A stretch of DNA of 64,000 bases from Paraburkholderia sp. SOS3 (GCF_001922345.1 NZ_CP018812.1:186001-250000), one strand, 5' to 3'. Positions 8,647-18,116 are shown, numbered from the stretch's first letter. Translations and numbers: made by a program. Notes: generated by a model not told the origin, from the letters alone.

Positions 8647-9227
8647 GTCTTTCCACCCCGTATTTTCAATGCCAACGCCTTCAGGCCGCGGTGCACGCCG
8701 ACTTTCACAGCGGGTTCGGAAAGGCCGGTCGCACGAGCTGTCTCCTCCACGGACCGGCCTTCGACTTTCACATGCAGGATCGGCAGCTTCTGCCGGTCGG
8801 GCAGCAGATCGAGCAGCTTGCCGAGATCGCGCTTGACTTCCGCGGGCTCGATACCGGAATCGCCGAAGAGATCCGGCACGTCGTCGAGCGGATCGTTTAG
8901 CGCTTCTCGCCGCGCGTGGGCACGCAGAAAATCGGCGAGCTTGTAGCGCAGGATCGCGTGCACCCATGCGGTCAACGGTTCGTCGCGGCGGTACGTATGA
9001 CGCCCCCTGTGGATCGCGAGCAGCACTTCCTGCAGGATGTCTTCCACATCGTCGCGCAGATTCGGCAGGCGTTTGCGCAGCAGCGCGCGCACGTGTTTCG
9101 CAAGCTCTTGCAGAAACACGTGGTAAGCGGCGGAGTCGCCGTCGAGCGAACGGATAAAAAGCGTTCGCAGCCGTTCTTCCACCGGGTGTGCGTGAGGTGC
9201 CCCAGTGCCCTCATTGCCTCGATTCAT
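8643..9227 (-). CDS. sigF: SigF-like ECF sigma factor
   Basis: A 194-residue ECF sigma factor: region 2 includes LRDDVEDILQEVLLAIHRGRHTY written in pieces (VEDILQEVLLAIH, RDEPLTAWVHAILRYKLADF), and region 4 includes LLDLLPDRQKLPILHVKVEG and GLSEPAVKVGVHRGLKAL. Its stop overlaps nrsF, and a GTAACC-N16-CGAA promoter lies 89 bp upstream, implying autoregulation as in Caulobacter. A TTG two codons upstream (9233) could also serve as start. By homology the system responds to oxidative or heavy-metal stress, which is not tested here. Confidence 0.88.
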   Translation of the reverse strand: MNRGNEGTGAPHAHPVEERLRTLFIRSLDGDSAAYHVFLQELAKHVRALLRKRLPNLRDDVEDILQEVLLAIHRGRHTYRRDEPLTAWVHAILRYKLADFLRAHARREALNDPLDDVPDLFGDSGIEPAEVKRDLGKLLDLLPDRQKLPILHVKVEGRSVEETARATGLSEPAVKVGVHRGLKALALKIRGGKT

Positions 9228-9315
9228 CGACAATTGCTCGCGCCGCTCCTGTTGTGCCGGATTGCCATGATTGCCACAGCGCGGCCTTCACGAAGATTCC
9301 GCGATCATTCTATTA

Positions 9316-9341
9316 GTTCGTCCGGCGGGGCAATCCGGTTA
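9316..9341 (-). promoter_or_regulatory. SigF-type autoregulatory promoter of sigF-nrsF
   Basis: Read on the minus strand, GTAACC (9341-9336), 16 bp, then CGAA (9319-9316). Both hexamer and tetramer match the known SigF promoter form, and the flanking bases are shared with the DoxX operon promoter at 6887. Confidence 0.7.
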
Positions 9342-9456
9342 CAGCGCTGCGAAAATAATCTGGCGTGAGAAGTAGAACGGAAATCGCGTGGCGCCGCAAA
9401 TTGAAGGCATTTGTAAGGTAGCTCCCATCGCACGGCAGTTCATGCCACAAGGCGCG

Positions 9457-11820
9457 TTACGTTTCGGGGTCGCCGAGCGCCATTCTGAAAGCCATGATGG
9501 CCGGGTCGTCGGTATGCGTGATCGTAAAGCCACACGCTTTCGCGAGCCCGAGCATCGCTGTGTTCTCTCGCAGCACTTCGCCGACGAGCCAATGTATGCC
9601 GCGCGTTTTCGCGTACGCGATGATCCGTTGCGTCAGCAGGCGGCCCAGTCCGCGGCCTTTCTGGTCGGAACGAACGGCGACGGCGAATTCCGCGGTTTCG
9701 TTATCGGGATCCGAGACCGCGCGTACGACGCCGAGCGTGCGCGTCGAGCCGTCGGCCGCCGGCACTGTCGCGATCAGCGCCATTTCGCGGTCGTAGTCGA
9801 TCTGCGTCATCCGGGCGAGTTGCGAATGATCGAAGCCGCGCACCGCGCCGAAGAATCGCAGACGCAGGTCGTCGGGTGTCATTGCGCCGATCATGTCGCG
9901 ATGCGCCATTTCGTCTTCGGGTCGGATCGGCCGCACGGTCAGCTTCTCGCCGTGCCAGTCGAAGGTTTCTTCGTAGCGGCGCGGATACGGCACGATCGCA
10001 AAGCGGCTGCGCGTTCTCGACAGATGGATGCGCGGATCGACGACGGCGACGCGATCTTTCGTCACGCGCAACACGAGCGACAGGCCAACGATCTCGCGGA
10101 TGTCGCAAACCGCCTGCGATACCGAGGTCAAGGCGGCAAGGATGGACTCGGGATCCGTGTATCGCGCGTAAGCGGAGTTCGCGACGATGTCGCGCGACAG
10201 GACCGGGTTCAGCGGCGGCAACCCGTAAAGACGCAGCGGCGGCGCGATGCCGTCTTCCGAGGGCGCGGTGAAACGAAACACCGGGCCGAAGTTGTCGTCG
10301 TCGCGCAGTTCGACCTCGATATCGACGATCGCTGGTTCCGCGCGCTGTTGCGGCGGCAACGCGACGAGGCCGAAGTGCGCGAGCAGACGCGCGGCCGCGT
10401 CGCCGTCGAGTTCCGCGATGTCCGCGTTGAGCGCCGCGCACGCTTGCGCCTGCGCCGCATCGACCGCTTCGGACACGCGGGCGTGCTGCCCTTCCGGCGT
10501 CTGCATCAGCAATTCGCGACCGAGGCGATAGTCGACGAGACGCGCGAAAGCGCGAGCCAGGCGTTGAGGCGTCGAATGCACGGGAATGCCATGCGCGTGC
10601 AGCGCATCGCGCGTGGAGAGCGAAATGCCGCCGAAAAAGCACGCGAGCAGGCCACGGTACGCGTAGCGCTGATGGGCGATCAGCGTTTGGGCGACTTCTT
10701 CTGCCGGCGCGCTGTGGGTCGATGCGTGCACAACGAATGCGGTTCCGGTGTCGCGCTGGTCGGCCAGCACTTTCAGCGCGGTGCCGAAATGCTCGGGTAG
10801 CGCGGTCCCGCCGAGCAGCAGCGGATTGCCGGGCGTGGCAAGCGGCAACGCTTCGCGGATCGCAGCGATGTTTTGCTGCGAACACGGCGCGAGTGTGTCG
10901 CCGGCCGCGCGAAACGCATCGTGCGATAGCGTGGCGAGGCCACGGTCGCTGGTGATCAGCGTCGCCGATGAGCCGGCCGCGACACGGCCGAGACCGAGTG
11001 TTTCGATTTCATCGAGCAGATCGTCGAGCGCATCGACGCGCACCATGCCCGCGCGGCGAAACGCTGCGGTGTAGAGCGCATCGGTCGGATCGTCACGGCC
11101 CGAGCGCAGCGCGAGCACGGGCTTGTTGCGCGCGGCGGCGCGAGCGGCCGACATGAATTTGCGCGCGGCGTGGATCGTATCCACTTCGAGCAGGATCGCG
11201 CGTGTGCCGGCGTCGCTTGCGAGATAGTCGAGCACGTCGCCCGCGTCGACGTCGGCTTCGTCGCCGAGCGCGACGGCGTGCGAGAAGCCGAGGCCGCGTG
11301 CGTCGGCCCAGCCGAGCACGGCGTTCGTCAGCGCATTCGATTGCGACACCCACGCGACGCCGCCCGCTTTTACCGTACACGCCGGCGCACCCAGATGCGC
11401 GCGCAGTGCCGGCGTGATGAGGCCGAGACTGCCGGGGCCGAGAATGCGCAGCAGGTGCGGGCGCGCAGCCGACAGCGCGTGCTGCAGATGCGTGCGGTCT
11501 TCGTCGCTGCGCGTTTCGCCGACGATGATCACCGCACGCGTGCCATGGCCGCCCAGGTTGTGCACGATCGCGGGCCAGGTGGCGGGCCGCGTGCACACGA
11601 TCGCGACGGTGGGCGGTTCGTGGAGGTCGCCCACGTCGCCGACGCTCGCGTGGCCGTCGAGGATGTCGTACTTCGGATTGACTGCCCAGATGGGGCCGCT
11701 GAACCCGCCTTCGGTCAGGCGCTTCCAGACCATCGCGCCGACGCTGCCCGGACGGTGCGATGCACCGATGACAGCGACGGATGTCGGGCGGAATAATGCA
11801 TCGAGATTGCGGACGGTCAC
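9457..11820 (-). CDS. CoA-binding/acyl-CoA synthetase-like protein with C-terminal GNAT domain (Pat-like lysine acetyltransferase)
   Basis: 787 residues. The N-terminal CoA-binding Rossmann domain starts with FRPTSVAVIGASHRPGSVG and is followed by succinyl-CoA-ligase-like domains (ILGPGSLGLITP, later ATPGNPLLLGG). Residues about 460-600 resemble an ATP-grasp domain but are shortened and lack its glycine-rich stretch. The C-terminal GNAT acetyltransferase (about 615-785) has the acetyl-CoA motif RSDQKGRGLGRLL. This order matches Pat/PatZ enzymes, which acetylate and switch off acyl-CoA synthetases. The synthetase part is presumably a sensor rather than a catalyst. It is a single gene with a spacer on each side. 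Confidence 0.85.
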   Translation of the reverse strand: MTVRNLDALFRPTSVAVIGASHRPGSVGAMVWKRLTEGGFSGPIWAVNPKYDILDGHASVGDVGDLHEPPTVAIVCTRPATWPAIVHNLGGHGTRAVIIVGETRSDEDRTHLQHALSAARPHLLRILGPGSLGLITPALRAHLGAPACTVKAGGVAWVSQSNALTNAVLGWADARGLGFSHAVALGDEADVDAGDVLDYLASDAGTRAILLEVDTIHAARKFMSAARAAARNKPVLALRSGRDDPTDALYTAAFRRAGMVRVDALDDLLDEIETLGLGRVAAGSSATLITSDRGLATLSHDAFRAAGDTLAPCSQQNIAAIREALPLATPGNPLLLGGTALPEHFGTALKVLADQRDTGTAFVVHASTHSAPAEEVAQTLIAHQRYAYRGLLACFFGGISLSTRDALHAHGIPVHSTPQRLARAFARLVDYRLGRELLMQTPEGQHARVSEAVDAAQAQACAALNADIAELDGDAAARLLAHFGLVALPPQQRAEPAIVDIEVELRDDDNFGPVFRFTAPSEDGIAPPLRLYGLPPLNPVLSRDIVANSAYARYTDPESILAALTSVSQAVCDIREIVGLSLVLRVTKDRVAVVDPRIHLSRTRSRFAIVPYPRRYEETFDWHGEKLTVRPIRPEDEMAHRDMIGAMTPDDLRLRFFGAVRGFDHSQLARMTQIDYDREMALIATVPAADGSTRTLGVVRAVSDPDNETAEFAVAVRSDQKGRGLGRLLTQRIIAYAKTRGIHWLVGEVLRENTAMLGLAKACGFTITHTDDPAIMAFRMALGDPET

Positions 11821-12002
11821 GGACGCTCCTCGAGGACTTGAGTATCGTCAGATGGAGGGCACGCGCGTGGAAGGTCGAGGCCGAGCCGCGCGTGTTTTGT
11901 CAGGATAGGCGAAGTTGCGGTGCGGTGGGATTTTTTGCAGGCCGCGCGCGGAGGTACGCAAAATCGGAGCGCAGATCGGCCTGCGAAGGTGCTGCGGTCG
12001 GA

Positions 12003-13604
12003 TCAGATCGCCTTCGTGAACGGCGCCCCCGAGCGCTCGCGCAATTCGTTGAAGACGATCTTCGGCCAGGCCTTCTGCGCGACTTCGATCTCGGAGATAT
12101 GCGAGGCCAGATAGGTCGGCGCATTGGATGCGTCGAGCGCGATGCGCGCCGAATACGAATCGAGAAAGCGCCGCAGTTCGCCCGCATCGTCGCACGTGAC
12201 CCAGCGCGACATCTTGTAGCGTGCCGACATCATGCGCACGTCGACCTTATATTCAGTCGAAAGCCGGTGCGACACGACTTCGAACTGCAGCTGACCGACC
12301 GCACCGAGAATCATCAGGCCGCCGACAACGGGCTTGAACACCTGGATCGCGCCTTCTTCGCCGAGCTGCTTCAACGCTTCACCGAGTTGCTTCGCGCGCA
12401 TCGGGTCGACCACTTCGACGGTCTGGAAGATTTCCGGGGCAAAGAAAGGCAGACCGACGAACTGAAGGTCTTCGCCTTCGGTCAGCGTGTCGCCAAGGCT
12501 CAACGTACCGTGATTCGGAATACCGATGATGTCGCCCGCGTACGCCTCGCTGACGGTTTCGCGGCGTTGCGACAGAAACGTGACGACGTTGTTCGCGCGG
12601 AACGTCTTGTTCGAGCGCGTGACCTTCAGTGCCATACCGCGTTCGAAGCGTCCGGAACACACGCGAATGAACGCGACGCGGTCGCGGTGCGCAAGGTCCA
12701 TGTTTGCCTGCACCTTGAACACCACACCGGTAAATTTCGGCTCGTCGGGTCGAACCGGGCGTTGCACGGTCATGCGCGCGGACGGCGGCGGCGCAAGATC
12801 GACAAGCGCGTCAAGGATTTCCTTCACGCCGAAGTTGTTGATTGCGGATCCGAACAGCACGGGCGACTGCTGGCCCGCGAGAAATTCGTCGCGGTCGAAC
12901 GTCGGTGTGGCGCCCGTGATCAGATCGACTTCGTCCTTTGCCTTGGTCCAGGCGTAGCCGAAACGCCGTTCGCCATCTTCATCGCTAATAGCCTGCAACG
13001 TTTCGACGTCGCCGCCCAGCGTGTCTCGCCCTGCGCGAAATACGCGGACCTGATCGCGCTGGATGTCGTAGACGCCCTGGAAATCTTTGCCCATGCCGAT
13101 AGGCCACGTAAATGGCACGGCTGCGACGCCGAGGTGCTGTTCGATTTCGTCGAGCAGTTCGAGCGGCTCGCGCACTTCGCGGTCGAGCTTGTTGATGAAC
13201 GTGACGATCGGCGTCTTGCGGCTGCGGCACACCTCGAGCAGCTTCAGCGTCTGCGCTTCGACGCCGTTCGCGCCGTCGATCACCATCACCGCGGCATCGA
13301 CCGCGGTCAGCACGCGGTAGGTGTCTTCCGAGAAGTCTTCGTGGCCCGGCGTGTCGAGCAGGTTGATCACCGCGTCGCCGTACTCGAACTGCATGACCGA
13401 GCTGGCAACGGAAATGCCGCGCTGCTTTTCGATTTCCATCCAGTCGGATGTTGCGTAGCGGTTGCTCTTGCGGCCCTTCACGGTGCCGGCGATCTGGATT
13501 GCGCCGGAGAAAAGCAGCAGCTTTTCCGTGAGCGTGGTTTTGCCCGCGTCAGGGTGGGAAATAACCGCAAACGTGCGGCGGCGCTGGAGTTCGGAGAGTG
13601 ACAT
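12003..13604 (-). CDS. prfC: Peptide chain release factor 3
   Basis: A 533-residue translational GTPase. G1 (SHPDAGKTT), G2-region (QRGISVASS), G3 (DTPGHEDF) and G4 (NKLDRE) are intact, and the RF3-specific C-terminal domains follow (VGGLMILGAVGQLQFEVV). It recycles RF1 and RF2 from the ribosome after termination. The ATG at 13604 starts MSLSELQRRRTFAVISHPDAG, as in most RF3 proteins. The frame is open a further eight codons upstream. A core gene with no operon partner here. Confidence 0.97.
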   Translation of the reverse strand: MSLSELQRRRTFAVISHPDAGKTTLTEKLLLFSGAIQIAGTVKGRKSNRYATSDWMEIEKQRGISVASSVMQFEYGDAVINLLDTPGHEDFSEDTYRVLTAVDAAVMVIDGANGVEAQTLKLLEVCRSRKTPIVTFINKLDREVREPLELLDEIEQHLGVAAVPFTWPIGMGKDFQGVYDIQRDQVRVFRAGRDTLGGDVETLQAISDEDGERRFGYAWTKAKDEVDLITGATPTFDRDEFLAGQQSPVLFGSAINNFGVKEILDALVDLAPPPSARMTVQRPVRPDEPKFTGVVFKVQANMDLAHRDRVAFIRVCSGRFERGMALKVTRSNKTFRANNVVTFLSQRRETVSEAYAGDIIGIPNHGTLSLGDTLTEGEDLQFVGLPFFAPEIFQTVEVVDPMRAKQLGEALKQLGEEGAIQVFKPVVGGLMILGAVGQLQFEVVSHRLSTEYKVDVRMMSARYKMSRWVTCDDAGELRRFLDSYSARIALDASNAPTYLASHISEIEVAQKAWPKIVFNELRERSGAPFTKAI

Positions 13605-13805
13605 GGGTAAAAAAGCCCGCTTGGGCACGTCGCCGCGCGACAGCAGGGCTCACCGCGATAGCGGTGGCAATCTCCTGCAAAAAGGGCGGCAGAAAAGACC
13701 GAAAGCGCGATGATACACGGGCTTTAGCCAACAAGTCGTAAAGGCCCGGCTTCCAGAAGCATGCCGAACCGCGCCCCCGCGCGACGTCGAAGGCGCATTC
13801 GGCGA

Positions 13806-16448
13806 TTACTTTGCCTGCGCTTGAATCGACGTCATTCCCACGCAATGTGCCTGTACCGACAAATAGGCGTCCGGAGCCTTCCCGCTCTGCTTCGGCAACG
13901 CGTAATTCACCTGGCACTGCTGCCCCGCCTCGTCGCCCCACTTCACCACCAACGCGCCGTGATCCTCCAGGCCGCGCACAAAAATCCGGCTATCCTGCGC
14001 CACCACCCCAACGTTGCGTCCATTCTGGTCCACCACCTCGGCACCGAACGGCAACGCTTCGCCACCGAGCCGCGGCGCCTGAATCAATGCGGCGCGGCCT
14101 GCCACCGTCTTGTACTTCAGCATCACGACCGATCCCGCGCGCGGGACCGCATGCTCCGACGTCGATTCGAATTCGACATCCGTCGACGTGCCCTTCGTAT
14201 CGATGTCCACGGTATTCATGCCATACGGCGTCAGATACGGCACGACCGCGTAACCGCTACGGTTCACTTTGACCCCTTGCGCGCTCGTCACGCGAGCGCC
14301 TTCCGCGCCCTTCGCTTCCACGACGCCGAACGTATCGCCGACCGTCTGCGAGAATGTCACGCCGCCCGGGTGCGCGACAATCGAGCCGCTCACCCCCGCG
14401 GAAACCTGCGCCGAATGCGCGCCTGCGCTCGCCGACGCAGTCACCTGCGCATACGGTGCGCGATACACGCCGCTCACGCCTGCATTGCCGCTTCCCGAGC
14501 CCGCGCTCTGTCCATATGTGCCATACGCGTTGTACGACAGCTGATTGTTCTCGCCCGCCGTGCCGCTCACGCTGGCCTGCAGATTCGAGGTATCGCCGTT
14601 CTTCGACAGATTGGTGGTCAGCATCGGCGCATGTTGTGTGTGGCCGAGCGGAATCGTCGTGCTCAACATGATCTCGTTCGACATCGACCCGTCCGAGTTG
14701 CGCGTGCGCCCCGCAGTAATGCTGTAGGTGCCGTACTTGTAGCTATTCGAATAGCCTGCCTGAAAGAACGTATCGCTGCCGCTGCGATTCCAGTAGTGCT
14801 GCGTCGAGGCCGTGAAAAACACACTGCCGCGATCCTTCAGGTTCTGGTTGATCGTCACCTGCATGCGGCCGCGCTCGCGGTCCACGGTGCTCAGGTCACC
14901 GCCGTGCAACGCCGCGTCACGCAGTGTGGCCGCATCGGAAAAGCTCATGTAGCCGGCCGTCGAATAGCGATAGGCCGCCACCGTGATGCTCGTGTCGGTC
15001 GGATCGATGAACTTGCTGTAACCGATCCGCAGGCTCGTGCCATGCATTGCATTTTGTCCGGGCACCTGCGTTTGCGATGCGGTCACGTCCGCCGAGAATG
15101 CGCCGTATTTTGTATTGAACGCTGCGCCAGTGTTTGCCGCGAGATATCCGTTCGACACGATCGCGCCGCCATAGACCGTCAGCATGTTCGTCAGGCCGCG
15201 CTGCATCGTGAACTGCGCGAAGTTCGGCTTCGTCTGCAATGCGTCGTTGCGCAACTGGCCTGCTGTGAACGCGAAACGCGTCGTGCCCGGCCGCAACGAT
15301 TGCGCAACCGATGCATACGGCACCGTAAAGCTTTTCGTGCGGCCGTCGGCTTCGGTCACCGTCACATCGAGATTGCCGCCGTAGCCTGTGGCGTAGAGGT
15401 CGTCGATCTCGAACGCGCCGGGTGAAACCGTCGTTTCATAGATCACCTGACCGTTCTGGCGCACCGTTACGCGTGCATTGGTCTCGGCCGTGCCGCGTAC
15501 GACCGGCGCGTAACCGCGCAGCGACTCGGGCAGCATGCGGTCGTCGGTGGCAATTTGCGCGCCGCGAAACGACACGCTGTCGAATACGTCGCCCGTCGTA
15601 TAGGCGTCGCCCAGCGTGACCTGCGAGCGCAGTTTCGCCACGTCGCGCTGCACGTAAGTCGCCACGTTATCGAATCTCGTCGCCTGCCCCGTCGCGGCCG
15701 TCACGGACGACTGGTGGCGAAAGTGCCATGCGCCGAGATTGAGGCCTGCGTTCAGGCCCAGGTACTCCTGCGTCGAATGCATGCCAGAGCCGTCCGCACG
15801 GTAGGCGTTCGCGTTGTAGCTGACGAAGCCCGCGTTCACGCCCTGCTCCCACATCTCGGGCGGCACATAGCCGCGCGCCGAATTTCGCATATATTTCTGC
15901 GGCACGGTCACGACGATCTTCTGCTCGGAGAAGTCGAACTCGACCGTTGCGCCCGGCACCACAGCGCCGAGATCGACGCATTCGCCGGCATCGTTTGACG
16001 ATGCGTCATCGTTGGCGCTCGGCTTTGCGCCTGTATCGGCCGCGGCTTTCGCAAAGTCGACGCCGAACCCCTGCAACGACTTCCGGCTAAGACACGGACG
16101 CGCGCTTTCACCTGTTTGCGCCGGCACAAAGCGAACGTCCTCGTGCGCGACGCGTGCGTCGTTGACCCAGATGTCCACCGAATACACACCCGGCGAAACC
16201 GGATTGCCACGCGCAAAACGCGCGACATCGAGCTTTTGTGTGGGATCGGTCTGCAGGAATGTCGTATCGAATGAAACTGCCGCGTTCGAACTGGCGGCGC
16301 TATGAGACGAAGTCGGTGCATCTGCCGCCTGTGCGGTGCCCAATACCGCAAAAACGGACAACACGACCGTCGTGATTGGCTTGAGAGTGGATGCGACTGC
16401 ATCGATCTTGAGATTCAGGTGCGACTGTTGACGGCTTGAGGTCTTCAT
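13806..16448 (-). CDS. Fimbrial outer-membrane usher protein
   Basis: 880 residues. An extended N-terminal leader of about 42 residues ends in the signal peptide core (VVLSVFAVLGTAQAADA). The usher N-domain begins FDTTFLQTDPTQKLDVARFA with PGVYSVDIWVND, and the long beta-barrel, plug and C-terminal domains follow (GQQCQVNYALP, with the paired Cys in VQAHCVG). Ushers accept chaperone-pilin complexes and extrude the pilus across the outer membrane. It is last in the minus-strand pilus operon, 228 bp after the chaperone gene, and no adhesin follows before prfC. Confidence 0.93.
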   Translation of the reverse strand: MKTSSRQQSHLNLKIDAVASTLKPITTVVLSVFAVLGTAQAADAPTSSHSAASSNAAVSFDTTFLQTDPTQKLDVARFARGNPVSPGVYSVDIWVNDARVAHEDVRFVPAQTGESARPCLSRKSLQGFGVDFAKAAADTGAKPSANDDASSNDAGECVDLGAVVPGATVEFDFSEQKIVVTVPQKYMRNSARGYVPPEMWEQGVNAGFVSYNANAYRADGSGMHSTQEYLGLNAGLNLGAWHFRHQSSVTAATGQATRFDNVATYVQRDVAKLRSQVTLGDAYTTGDVFDSVSFRGAQIATDDRMLPESLRGYAPVVRGTAETNARVTVRQNGQVIYETTVSPGAFEIDDLYATGYGGNLDVTVTEADGRTKSFTVPYASVAQSLRPGTTRFAFTAGQLRNDALQTKPNFAQFTMQRGLTNMLTVYGGAIVSNGYLAANTGAAFNTKYGAFSADVTASQTQVPGQNAMHGTSLRIGYSKFIDPTDTSITVAAYRYSTAGYMSFSDAATLRDAALHGGDLSTVDRERGRMQVTINQNLKDRGSVFFTASTQHYWNRSGSDTFFQAGYSNSYKYGTYSITAGRTRNSDGSMSNEIMLSTTIPLGHTQHAPMLTTNLSKNGDTSNLQASVSGTAGENNQLSYNAYGTYGQSAGSGSGNAGVSGVYRAPYAQVTASASAGAHSAQVSAGVSGSIVAHPGGVTFSQTVGDTFGVVEAKGAEGARVTSAQGVKVNRSGYAVVPYLTPYGMNTVDIDTKGTSTDVEFESTSEHAVPRAGSVVMLKYKTVAGRAALIQAPRLGGEALPFGAEVVDQNGRNVGVVAQDSRIFVRGLEDHGALVVKWGDEAGQQCQVNYALPKQSGKAPDAYLSVQAHCVGMTSIQAQAK

Positions 16449-16474
16449 TCGGCGAACATCGAATAGGTGGTTGC

Positions 16475-16514
16475 TATCTCGAAAAGCTCAAACCGATGTT
16501 ATTTTTTCGAGATA
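16475..16514. promoter_or_regulatory. 11-bp inverted repeat in the usher leader
   Basis: TATCTCGAAAA (16475-16485) and its perfect complement (16504-16514) are separated by 18 bp in the 228-bp space between chaperone and usher, 27 bp before the usher start. It could be an operator or a leader hairpin that tunes usher translation. The lack of a T-run after the stem argues against a normal terminator. Confidence 0.45.
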
Positions 16515-16676
16515 ACGAAGTACCTAGGACGAGTCCGATTTATGAGATGACCTTTTAAGACACGCGTCGACTTCGCGTCCGATCAGCGTTCGGAGCACAA
16601 AATCTGACGCTTATAAGAAACGTTAGGAATCGAAAGCGGGCAAGGGCGACTGCCCTGCCGCGAAGAAGAACCGCGC

Positions 16677-17423
16677 TCAGTGATGCAATGGTGCGTCGCC
16701 CGTCAACGCACCGCCGTAATCGTTGATCGCCGTATATCGAACCGTAGCGGCCCCAGACACCGCATCCATCTTCGGCATCGCCAGCACCGTCGTACCGAGC
16801 GGCGGCACCATGCCGCCCGCTTCATTGCGCCAGCTTTGCGAACCATTCACGACGTCGACCTCGCTAAACGAAACGAAATACGGCGTCGGATTCGACACGG
16901 ACAGCGCTTGTCCTTTTCCTTGCGGCGCCGGCACGAGTTTCCATTCGAGCTGACGCGGCGCGTCGTCCGGGCTGCCCGGCAATTTCGGCGGCCGCACGAA
17001 CACCTTGATGCGTGTGCGGAAAGCAAACTGCAGCGAATTCGTGTCAGCCTTCTGTTCGGCTTTCGGCGGAATATCGAGCACGTTGAGCCAATAAACGGAC
17101 TCGCGGTCCTGCGGCAGCGCGGCATCGCCGCTGAAAATCACGCGCAGCATCTGCGCCTTGCGCGGGTCCATCCGGAAAATCGGCGGCGTGATCACGAACG
17201 GCACTTTCGCTTCTCCCGGCTTCGAATCCGCGTTGCCATCGTCCATCCATACCTGCACGAGCGAAGGATTCTTGCTGTCGTTTTCGAGCTTGACGGTGAC
17301 TTCACGCTGATCGAGCGGATAGATGACGCGCGTACCGCCGATTGTCACGCTCGCGTTCGCCCCGCCGATCAGAGCCATGCCGGCGAGGACAGCCGCGATC
17401 ATTGTCTGAACGAAAGATTTCAT
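16677..17423 (-). CDS. Fimbrial periplasmic chaperone
   Basis: 248 residues with a signal peptide cleaved after GGANA. Hallmarks of PapD-like chaperones are present: the conserved Arg in GGTRVIYPLDQREVTVKL, the subdomain motif VPFVITPPIFRMDP, and the conserved Lys in FRTRIKVFVRPPKL. It completes pilin subunits by donor-strand complementation and delivers them to the usher. ATG 17423 is preceded on the minus strand by an AAGGTG stretch. It is separated from the pilin genes by a strong hairpin terminator, which should keep it at lower levels than pilin. Confidence 0.93.
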   Translation of the reverse strand: MKSFVQTMIAAVLAGMALIGGANASVTIGGTRVIYPLDQREVTVKLENDSKNPSLVQVWMDDGNADSKPGEAKVPFVITPPIFRMDPRKAQMLRVIFSGDAALPQDRESVYWLNVLDIPPKAEQKADTNSLQFAFRTRIKVFVRPPKLPGSPDDAPRQLEWKLVPAPQGKGQALSVSNPTPYFVSFSEVDVVNGSQSWRNEAGGMVPPLGTTVLAMPKMDAVSGAATVRYTAINDYGGALTGDAPLHH

Positions 17424-17468
17424 CGCATTCACCTTTGCCGCGGAATCGCATCTCAAAAATTGAGGCTT

Positions 17469-17499
17469 AAAAAGGCGTTTGTGTTTGCAAACGCCTTTT
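17469..17499 (-). terminator. Rho-independent terminator/attenuator between pilin and chaperone
   Basis: A GGCGTTTG/CAAACGCC stem flanked by A and T runs (17470-17481 paired with 17488-17499, six-base loop), followed on the minus strand by five T residues. It sits 8 bp after the pilin coding region and ahead of the chaperone, where partial termination would set a high pilin to chaperone/usher ratio. The hairpin also has four T residues on the plus side, so it may work both ways. Confidence 0.8.
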
Positions 17500-17506
17500 C
17501 AAATCT

Positions 17507-18073
17507 TTACTGGTATTGCATCGTGTATTCGACCGAAGTCGTGACGGGCCCGGCTTCCGCTTTCCCGGTCGCAATATATTGCGCGAAATAATTAAGGATA
17601 GCTGAGCCACCGGTGATCGGCTTGCCATTCTCGGAGATTCTGTTGTTGTTGCCGTTGCGAATGTCGATCGGCTGAAGCTGATCGTTCAGCAAACGAATCT
17701 CAACGTTTTTCGCGCCGTTGCCGAGGAATTCGTTTTTCAGAAAACCGGTCTCCTGATCGACCGTCGGACCGTTCTCAAAACGCGCGATCGCCTTCGTGGC
17801 CAGTCCCGTGCAACCGCTGAGCGACATCTGGATGTCGCCCATGTGCGACGTACCGGCAACCTCGCCGGCGACCACCAGAGAACCCGCCGGGACCACCGGC
17901 AGGTTCACGTCGATGTTGGTCTGCGAACCGGACGCGACGCCGTTGATCGAGCACGTCGTATCCGCAACGGCGCCTCGAATGGCAAGGGTGCCGTCCGCTG
18001 CATGGGCATTGAGCGACGCCACGCCGAACACACCGGCTGAAATGAATGCGAGCGTAGAAAGACGAGATTTCAT
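17507..18073 (-). CDS. Type 1-like fimbrial subunit (second pilin)
   Basis: 188 residues with a signal peptide ending LNAHAADG. Typical pilin marks are the donor-strand segment TLAIRGAVADTTC, the disulfide partner in MSLSGCTG, and the chaperone-recognition end with penultimate Tyr (YTMQYQ). It is a clear paralogue of the pilin just upstream, of exactly the same length. The two may be major and minor subunits or antigenically distinct alternatives. A terminator-like hairpin follows it. Confidence 0.92.
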   Translation of the reverse strand: MKSRLSTLAFISAGVFGVASLNAHAADGTLAIRGAVADTTCSINGVASGSQTNIDVNLPVVPAGSLVVAGEVAGTSHMGDIQMSLSGCTGLATKAIARFENGPTVDQETGFLKNEFLGNGAKNVEIRLLNDQLQPIDIRNGNNNRISENGKPITGGSAILNYFAQYIATGKAEAGPVTTSVEYTMQYQ

Positions 18074-18116
18074 GCCTATTTCCAGAAAAGATCGAAGAAG
18101 ATTGCAAACGCCAGGA

